A stretch of 9,544 bases of DNA. It comes from an uncultured Candidatus Saccharibacteria bacterium. Lineage in GTDB: Bacteria; Patescibacteriota; Saccharimonadia; Saccharimonadales; Saccharimonadaceae. Below, piece by piece: positions 6,068 through 9,544 of this stretch (positions within the stretch are counted from its first letter, which is position 1; each line of letters begins with the position of its first letter). Both the position numbers and the translations under genes were made by a program. The stretch is taken from contig CALHQU010000008.1 of the NCBI GenBank assembly GCA_938038145.1, positions 1 to 9,544 of the forward strand, written 5' to 3'. The notes beneath the pieces were generated by a model, which did no database searches, was not told where the DNA came from, and saw nothing but the letters and a program-made list of their open reading frames with translations.

Positions 6068-6643
6068 ATGAAAAAATCTATAGTCATTACCACTATAATT
6101 ATAGCTCTCATAGTGAGTGTAGGTGGTGGTTTATGGCTAAAGACCCGTCTAAATGCTCAAGCAGTCGCTGAAGTAGCTCAGGAGCAAAAACAGGAGCAAC
6201 CAAAGAGTAAATATGATGTTGGTCCAGCAGATCCTACTGAGTTATTAGAGCTAGTCAACGCTGAACGCCAGCGTGTAGGTGTGGCGCCGTTGGAGTTTGA
6301 TGAAAGTATGCAAAGGTCAGCTCAGCTCAAGGCAAATGATATGATCACCAAAGACTATAGACAGCATATAATACCTGGGCTAGGTGATATGTATACACAA
6401 GAAATGCGCTATCTAATATATCAACGGGCTAAATGCTCCCATAGTAGTGAAAATTATTATACTGGTGCATATCATCCAAAGTCAGATGTTTTTGTATCGA
6501 CTAGTAGAGAAGCATTTAACGGATGGATGAGTTCTAAGCCCCACAGAGAAGCTATACAAGATCCTAAGTACAAAAAGACGGGATTTGGCGTTAGCACCAA
6601 CAACACAACCCTAGTAGCAGTCCAGCACTTCTGCCAAGTCTAA
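6068..6643 (+). CDS. Membrane-anchored CAP/SCP-domain protein
   Basis: This 191-residue protein starts MKKS and has one N-terminal membrane helix (about 5-24). A Gln/Lys-rich linker follows (31-49), then a CAP domain of the SCP/PR-1 superfamily (about 55-191). Features seen are ELLELVNAERQRVGVAPLEF, a candidate His100, SENYY (Glu128), the GWMSSKPHREAI segment (His159), GFGV, and the end strand VAVQHFC. Cys123 and Cys189 could form a disulfide outside the cell, and a DsbA-like protein is encoded nearby. Bacterial CAP proteins are exported; roles in wall binding, adhesion or host contact are proposed but rarely proven. Codon use differs from its neighbours: leucine is mostly CTA or TTA, and isoleucine ATA is frequent. 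A strong terminator follows. Confidence 0.88.
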   Translation: MKKSIVITTIIIALIVSVGGGLWLKTRLNAQAVAEVAQEQKQEQPKSKYDVGPADPTELLELVNAERQRVGVAPLEFDESMQRSAQLKANDMITKDYRQHIIPGLGDMYTQEMRYLIYQRAKCSHSSENYYTGAYHPKSDVFVSTSREAFNGWMSSKPHREAIQDPKYKKTGFGVSTNNTTLVAVQHFCQV

Positions 6644-6665
6644 ATAACATCTTCTACTGAGTCTC

Positions 6666-6695
6666 TCTCCTTATATAAAAATAAGGAGATTTTTT
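6666..6695 (+). terminator. Strong intrinsic terminator with embedded ribosome binding site
   Basis: TCTCCTTAT (6666-6674) and ATAAGGAGA (6681-6689) form a perfect 9-bp stem with a 6-nt loop, followed by TTTTTT (6690-6695). It lies 22 nt after the CAP gene stop. The 3' arm holds AAGGAG, placed at normal spacing from the ATG at 6696. Confidence 0.85.
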
Positions 6696-6779
6696 ATGCA
6701 AGGAAACGAATCATATCGTCAGTACCTTCAATATCACGCAAATAATCACCCAGACCAAAACACAAGAACGATATACTAA
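6696..6779 (+). CDS. Possible 27-aa peptide resembling the YbdD/YjiX motif
   Basis: An ORF of 27 codons begins right after the terminator's T tract. AAGGAG lies in the hairpin's 3' arm (6683-6688), 7 nt before the ATG. The product includes SYRQYLQYHANNHPDQ. This resembles the short conserved core of the YbdD/YjiX family (Y-x-x-Y, then N-H-P-D-Q); the comparison is from memory and not aligned. YbdD proteins are about 65 residues, so this would be a minimal form, a remnant or chance. Its stop overlaps the end of the convergent VIT-like gene by 4 nt. Expression would need read-through of the terminator, and the hairpin would hide the ribosome binding site. Confidence 0.4.
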   Translation: MQGNESYRQYLQYHANNHPDQNTRTIY

Positions 6780-7315
6780 ATTTTAATACCTAGCCACGCC
6801 GCCAAAATGTCGCCTGCAAAGTAGGCTAGTCCTGCCGCAATTACCCCAAGAAGTAACGTGATGCCCGCAGATTGCCAAGGTGATTGTTTGCTGACTTTAC
6901 CTTTGATGAAGCCGATTGCTAAGAACGTTGCCGCAGTTAGCGCCGAGCTAATATAGAATAATACCGCGTTTGGTGCCTTTAAGTTTGCAATTACGTCAAT
7001 CAAATATGGCAATACTGGCACGCTACCGACCACCACGAAAGCTAAGAATGTTACTGTGCCTATGATCTTTGGAGATGAGCGTTTTTGGCTGTCGCGAACG
7101 GACTCTTCGTGCTCTGCGCTGGCTGCCAAATATGCGCTAGAGCCCATTGAGAATCCGTCGGCTATTAAATTAGCAATTCCTAATATAAGAATTACTGAAC
7201 TGGATATTCCAGCTCCAGCTGAAGCCGCCACGACTGCAAACGTCGTTACTGTGCCGTCAACCGCGCCATAAACAAATTCCGGTATGTATCGTTTGAAAAA
7301 ATCTCGCATAACCAT
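6776..7315 (-). CDS. Compact VIT1/CCC1-family Fe/Mn transporter
   Basis: This 179-residue membrane protein matches the VIT1/CCC1 family. FVYGAVDGTVTTFAVVAASAG (TM1, Asp20) is followed by ILGIANLIADGFSMGSSAYLA (TM2, Asp53 and Met57). A short polar loop comes next (66-82), then three more helices at about 84-108, 115-138 and 148-175. That makes the usual five. Family members move Fe2+ or Mn2+ out of the cytosol, commonly by proton antiport. Plant VIT1 has a Glu-rich three-helix metal-binding domain between TM2 and TM3. Here it is cut to about 17 residues, as in short prokaryotic members. The ATG at 7315 is preferred because a TATGAT box ends 8 nt upstream; an ATG at residue 3 is the alternative. 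It is convergent with the CAP region and divergent from the YtxH operon. Confidence 0.88.
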   Translation of the reverse strand: MVMRDFFKRYIPEFVYGAVDGTVTTFAVVAASAGAGISSSVILILGIANLIADGFSMGSSAYLAASAEHEESVRDSQKRSSPKIIGTVTFLAFVVVGSVPVLPYLIDVIANLKAPNAVLFYISSALTAATFLAIGFIKGKVSKQSPWQSAGITLLLGVIAAGLAYFAGDILAAWLGIKI

Positions 7316-7323
7316 ACCAGTTT

Positions 7324-7329
7324 ATCATA
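7324..7329 (-). promoter_or_regulatory. Candidate -10 box of the VIT-like gene
   Basis: TATGAT on the minus strand ends 8 nt before the ATG at 7315, fitting a leaderless start. No good -35 or TGn extension is visible, so the call is tentative. Confidence 0.4.
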
Positions 7330-7355
7330 TTATTAACGATTAGCGGACATCTCTA

Positions 7356-7384
7356 TTGACAATTTAATAAGCTTATGCTATAGT
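7356..7384 (+). promoter_or_regulatory. Near-consensus promoter of the YtxH operon
   Basis: A perfect TTGACA (7356-7361), a 17-bp spacer, and TATAGT (7379-7384) preceded by TGC, an extended -10. It is the strongest promoter in the window. Transcription would start about 7391 and leave a leader of about 80 nt before the GTG at 7472, unlike the leaderless genes around it. A second extended -10 (TGC TAAAAT, 7425-7433) lies in the leader and may be an alternative start. Confidence 0.8.
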
Positions 7385-7391
7385 GAAATAG

Positions 7392-7404
7392 TTAGATTAT
7401 CTAA
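7392..7404. promoter_or_regulatory. Palindrome at the predicted transcription start
   Basis: TTAGAT and ATCTAA are exact 6-bp inverted arms around one T, at about +1 of the strong promoter. The single-base centre rules out an RNA hairpin of that full stem, so a protein-binding operator is the better reading. No regulator gene is adjacent. Confidence 0.35.
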
Positions 7405-7471
7405 TACAAACAATTTAACAAGCATGCTAAAATAAACATAACAAATATAAACTTTTGCAGAAAGGTAAAGC

Positions 7472-7693
7472 GTGGAAGATATCCAAACAGCCATCGTTTT
7501 ATTATCAATCATCGTAGGATTGTTGTCGGTTATTATCGTAACGCTACTGTCAGTGGTTATCGCCTTGTTGGTAAGACTTAATACGGTCATGAAAAGTGTT
7601 AGTAAAATTACAACTAACGTAGCTAGTGCAACTGAGTGGTTGTCACCAACAAAAGTTTTTAGTGAACTATCAGGTTTATTTCGTAAAAAATAA
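7472..7693 (+). CDS. Small single-pass membrane protein
   Basis: This 73-residue protein starts at GTG 7472, with AAAGG (7461-7465) 6 nt upstream. Residues 5-35 are a long, almost uncharged Ile/Val/Leu stretch forming a membrane helix. A short Lys-containing polar part (36-73) follows, probably helical. I do not recognise a named family. The layout, a membrane helix then a t-SNARE-like or DUF948-like amphipathic part, recalls small proteins found beside YtxH proteins. It lies 19 nt upstream of the YtxH-like gene and shares its promoter. A role in envelope stress or as a membrane anchor for its neighbour is only inferred from context. The ORFs on the opposite strand here are shadows. Confidence 0.75.
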   Translation: MEDIQTAIVLLSIIVGLLSVIIVTLLSVVIALLVRLNTVMKSVSKITTNVASATEWLSPTKVFSELSGLFRKK

Positions 7694-7712
7694 TTAAAAA
7701 AAGGAGTAATAT

Positions 7713-7982
7713 ATGAAAAAAGTTTTAGCAATTATCGGAGCAGTAGCAGCAGGTTTTACAGCTGGAATTTTAACCGCACCAAAGAGCGGTAAGGAAACAA
7801 GGAAAGACTTGAAGGATAAAGCTGTAAAAATGAAAGCCGACACTGAAAAGGTAGCGTGCAAAGCGACTGCTGCAGCAAAAGACAGCTTAAGTTCGTTAAA
7901 AGCTGGTTCTCAGAAAGTTGGAGATGCTGTAGCAGAAACCGCAAAAGACGTTAAGGGTAACGTCGAAAAACGTTTCAAGTAA
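7713..7982 (+). CDS. YtxH-like protein
   Basis: This 89-residue protein has a hydrophobic Gly/Ala-rich N-terminus (4-20), then the YtxH hallmark GILTAPKSGKETRKDLKDKA (18-37). The rest is a Lys/Ala/Asp-rich helix with LEA-like or apolipoprotein-like character. YtxH (GsiB/YtxG/YtxH stress group in Bacillus) is a general-stress protein of unknown mechanism, likely membrane-attached. AAGGAG at 7701-7706 lies 6 nt before the ATG. It is the second gene of the operon driven from 7356. Only one cysteine (Cys49) is present. No terminator is visible: the next gene's -35 begins 4 nt after the stop. Confidence 0.85.
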   Translation: MKKVLAIIGAVAAGFTAGILTAPKSGKETRKDLKDKAVKMKADTEKVACKATAAAKDSLSSLKAGSQKVGDAVAETAKDVKGNVEKRFK

Positions 7983-7985
7983 TAT

Positions 7986-8015
7986 TTGACTCTATTCAAG
8001 AAGACGTGAGATAAT
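7986..8015 (+). promoter_or_regulatory. Promoter of the secreted/membrane pair
   Basis: TTGACT (7986-7991), an 18-bp spacer, and GATAAT (8010-8015) preceded by TGA, an extended -10. It ends 7 nt before the ATG at 8023, predicting a leaderless mRNA and arguing against the GTG at 8020 as the start. Confidence 0.65.
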
Positions 8016-8022
8016 ATAAGTG

Positions 8023-8565
8023 ATGAAAAAAGTTACTTTCTATCTCGCGTCTTTTTTGATTGCTTCTAGTTTGTTAGTGACGCCACGGGCAGTTGAGGCT
8101 CAGTCTGTCGATGCTACGGCTGATTCTGAGGTTATAAAAACGCTTGATCGAAACTGTAGTTCCGTAAGAGTTGCTATTAAAAACATTCACACCAATGACG
8201 CTCTAACTAGAGTTAATGTTGGACAGAGATATAATTCTATTTCTACCAAACTTATGGCCAGGCTCAACGGTCGATTGGCAATAAATAAGCTGGACAGCTC
8301 AAAGTTGGTGAATATTACTAATGAGTTCGAGTCGACGAGGCTTAAGTTTAATAGCAATTACAACGATTACGATACTGCGATGACCGATCTTCAGCGTGCA
8401 AATTGCTCTAATAATGTGGCGGACTATTATCAAAAATTGACCGTTGCTCGCGAGGCTCGTAATAAACTTTCTGAGGATGTGAAGATATTGGATGAATTAT
8501 TAGTGAGATATAAAGAAGAAGTGCAAGTTATTAAAAATTCGCTGTCTGGAGGTTCTAATGAATAG
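8023..8565 (+). CDS. Secreted helical protein with two cysteines, unknown function
   Basis: It is 180 residues long from ATG 8023; a GTG three bases earlier is possible. A classic signal peptide (basic MKK, hydrophobic core, VEA-Q cleavage near residue 26) is followed by a charged, mostly helical region with coiled-coil character. It has exactly two cysteines after the signal peptide, Cys45 (DRNCSS) and Cys128 (RANCSN), about 80 residues apart. They bracket the most ordered part, including DALTRVNVGQRYNSIS. They probably form a disulfide, and a DsbA-like enzyme is encoded in the window. I have an impression of similar DRNCSS...LTRVNxGQ proteins in CPR genomes, but no function is known to me. 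The gene overlaps the next by 8 nt. Confidence 0.82.
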   Translation: MKKVTFYLASFLIASSLLVTPRAVEAQSVDATADSEVIKTLDRNCSSVRVAIKNIHTNDALTRVNVGQRYNSISTKLMARLNGRLAINKLDSSKLVNITNEFESTRLKFNSNYNDYDTAMTDLQRANCSNNVADYYQKLTVAREARNKLSEDVKILDELLVRYKEEVQVIKNSLSGGSNE

Positions 8566-8902
8566 GGCTAAGGAATTATTTCGTAGTTATAAATTCGCTA
8601 CATTTATTGGGCTGACTATTGCGGCCTCAGTTTTACTAGTATCGATTGCGATGTTTATGTATTACAAGACTGACGCTTATCGATTGGATTTGAGTCGCCC
8701 AGAATACGCTTCTCGCCGCAACCAAATTAGCAAGGATGCGAATGAGAAAAGTCACGAATTTGACGCGCAAGGCTCAGTAAACAAGGATACATTGAAGGAA
8801 TTTTTGGGAATTTATGATAAAAAAGTAGAGAACGTTAATAAGATCAAAGCGTTTTCTAATGACGTGTTGAGCGATAAAGAATTGGGCTTGTCTAATAATT
8901 AA
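8558..8902 (+). CDS. Single-pass membrane protein paired with the secreted protein
   Basis: This 114-residue protein has a basic N-terminus (RAKELFRSYK), one membrane helix (about 13-36), and a polar, charged C-terminal part (37-114) with no cysteine. The positive-inside rule places the C-terminal part outside the cell. The start overlaps the end of the secreted-protein gene by 8 nt, with GGAGG (8548-8552) 5 nt before the ATG. The two are therefore translationally coupled and likely work together, perhaps as an anchor and its surface partner (inference). No family is recognised. Its stop lies only 3 nt from the stop of the convergent mscS-like gene, with no terminator between. Confidence 0.78.
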   Translation: MNRAKELFRSYKFATFIGLTIAASVLLVSIAMFMYYKTDAYRLDLSRPEYASRRNQISKDANEKSHEFDAQGSVNKDTLKEFLGIYDKKVENVNKIKAFSNDVLSDKELGLSNN

Positions 8903-8905
8903 TCT

Positions 8906-9544
8906 TTATCTTCTGGTTATTGAGGTTGGGGTCGGCAGAGTCGCCAGAAGAACTCCTTCGCGATCAAAGTTTTGTAGTAATCGATGTCGCATTTCAGAGG
9001 TAACAGACCACTGATCGGATGGCTGAGTTTTTCCGGCAATAATCAATTCCGTCCCTCGTCCAGTAATATCACCAACGGAAACAAATTTAGGCGGATCGAT
9101 AATTTTCTTTTGCCAAGCCTTTTCTTTAGCCAATTCTTGACCGGTGGCGTTAATGATATCTGTAACTGCAGAAATGTCAGAACTTGGGTCGATATAAATG
9201 CTGAATCGCGACATGCTATAGCCCATAGTTTTATTGATAACGTGCTGAATCGTGCCATTCGGAACATAATGAACATTGCCCTCAGAATCTCGTATAACAG
9301 TAGTGCGAGTGCCGACTCTCTCGACGGTTCCAGCAGCTCCCATTACGTCAACAACATCGCCAACACGATATTGATTTTCGGCGATGATGAAAATACCAGA
9401 CAAGAAGTCCTTAACGAGTGATTGAGCACCAAATCCTAACGCCACACCGATTATGCCAGCACTAGCGAATAGTGGCGATAAATCAAATAGAAATAGTTTA
9501 TTGGCGACGATTGCGGCGACATCCGGGTCAGCGAAAGCTGCGTT
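8906..9544 (-). CDS. mscS: MscS-family mechanosensitive channel (N-terminus outside window)
   Basis: The reading frame stays open to the window edge, so 212 C-terminal residues are seen and the true start is beyond 9544. A GTG at 9445 lies inside the pore helix and is not the start. The visible part has the pore-lining TM3 (about 26-50, ASAGIIGVALGFGAQSLVKD), then the beta domain with GDVVDVMGAAGTVERVGTRTT and the VPNG turn. The C-terminal alpha/beta domain follows and ends SITRR. MscS channels open under membrane tension to release solutes after osmotic downshift. Sequence upstream of the pore helix (FADPDVAAIVANKLF) fits the TM2-TM3 link. It is convergent with the membrane protein gene at 8558-8902, with 3 nt between stops. 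Confidence 0.93.
   Translation of the reverse strand, partial: NAAFADPDVAAIVANKLFLFDLSPLFASAGIIGVALGFGAQSLVKDFLSGIFIIAENQYRVGDVVDVMGAAGTVERVGTRTTVIRDSEGNVHYVPNGTIQHVINKTMGYSMSRFSIYIDPSSDISAVTDIINATGQELAKEKAWQKKIIDPPKFVSVGDITGRGTELIIAGKTQPSDQWSVTSEMRHRLLQNFDREGVLLATLPTPTSITRR

Noticed and set aside
7378..7731. 117-codon minus-strand ORF
   Set aside because: It lies opposite the small membrane protein gene, which has a good promoter and ribosome binding site. Its hydrophobic composition mirrors that gene's codons.
7967..8000. Terminator after the YtxH-like gene
   Set aside because: No stable inverted repeat with a T run exists. The next promoter starts 4 nt after the stop codon.
8984..9421. 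145-codon plus-strand ORF
   Set aside because: It is antisense to the MscS channel gene, whose motifs are unmistakable. The ORF has Ser/Asn-rich shadow composition.
1..9544. CRISPR array, insertion sequence, tRNA or phage elements
   Set aside because: No regularly spaced repeats, transposase or integrase genes, terminal inverted repeats or cloverleaf sequences were seen on either strand.

Overview
The window looks like a chromosomal segment of a small-genome bacterium of the Candidate Phyla Radiation, most likely a Saccharibacterium (TM7). This is an inference. It rests on the gene mix (an arginine-deiminase-pathway kinase, a lone DsbA-like protein, CAP, YtxH and MscS proteins, and a secreted two-cysteine protein paired with a small membrane protein), on moderate-to-low GC, on tight packing, and on start codons that mostly sit 6-8 nt after a -10 box. 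The standard genetic code reads cleanly. None of the recognised genes whose stop codon is visible ends in TGA.

Layout. 1-180: the end of a carbamate kinase gene (arcC), a hairpin terminator, and a promoter placed right after it. 186-2078: two tandem, diverged CorA-type Mg2+/divalent cation channel genes, each with its own promoter. 2079-2433: no recognised gene, but a good promoter and a perfect 12-bp hairpin terminator bracket a roughly 265-nt transcript with only short ORFs. 2434-4202: a divergent pair with closely packed promoters, made of a membrane-anchored DsbA-like thiol oxidoreductase on the minus strand and a CorC/CNNM-like membrane CBS-pair protein on the plus strand. 4241-6019: aspS. 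6068-6643: a membrane-anchored CAP/SCP-domain protein with distinct codon use, then a strong terminator whose 3' arm contains a ribosome binding site for a 27-codon ORF. 6776-7315 (minus): a compact VIT1/CCC1-like Fe/Mn transporter. 7356-7982: a near-consensus promoter driving a small membrane protein and a YtxH-like protein. 8023-8902: an overlapping pair coding for a secreted helical two-Cys protein and a single-pass membrane protein. 8906-9544 (minus): a MscS-type mechanosensitive channel, cut by the window edge.

How they fit together. Most products act at the cell envelope. Two CorA channels, a CorC-like protein and a VIT-like transporter concern divalent metals. MscS and perhaps YtxH concern osmotic or envelope stress. 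DsbA could form disulfides in the exported cysteine-pair proteins seen here (the secreted protein with Cys46/Cys129 and perhaps the CAP protein with Cys123/Cys189). Two translation modes appear. First genes of transcripts look leaderless, while internal or leader-bearing genes carry clear Shine-Dalgarno sequences. I saw no rRNA, tRNA, CRISPR array, insertion sequence or phage gene. The least explained parts are the 2114-2414 transcription unit, the 27-codon ORF after the terminator at 6666-6695, and the secreted/membrane protein pair at 8023-8902.
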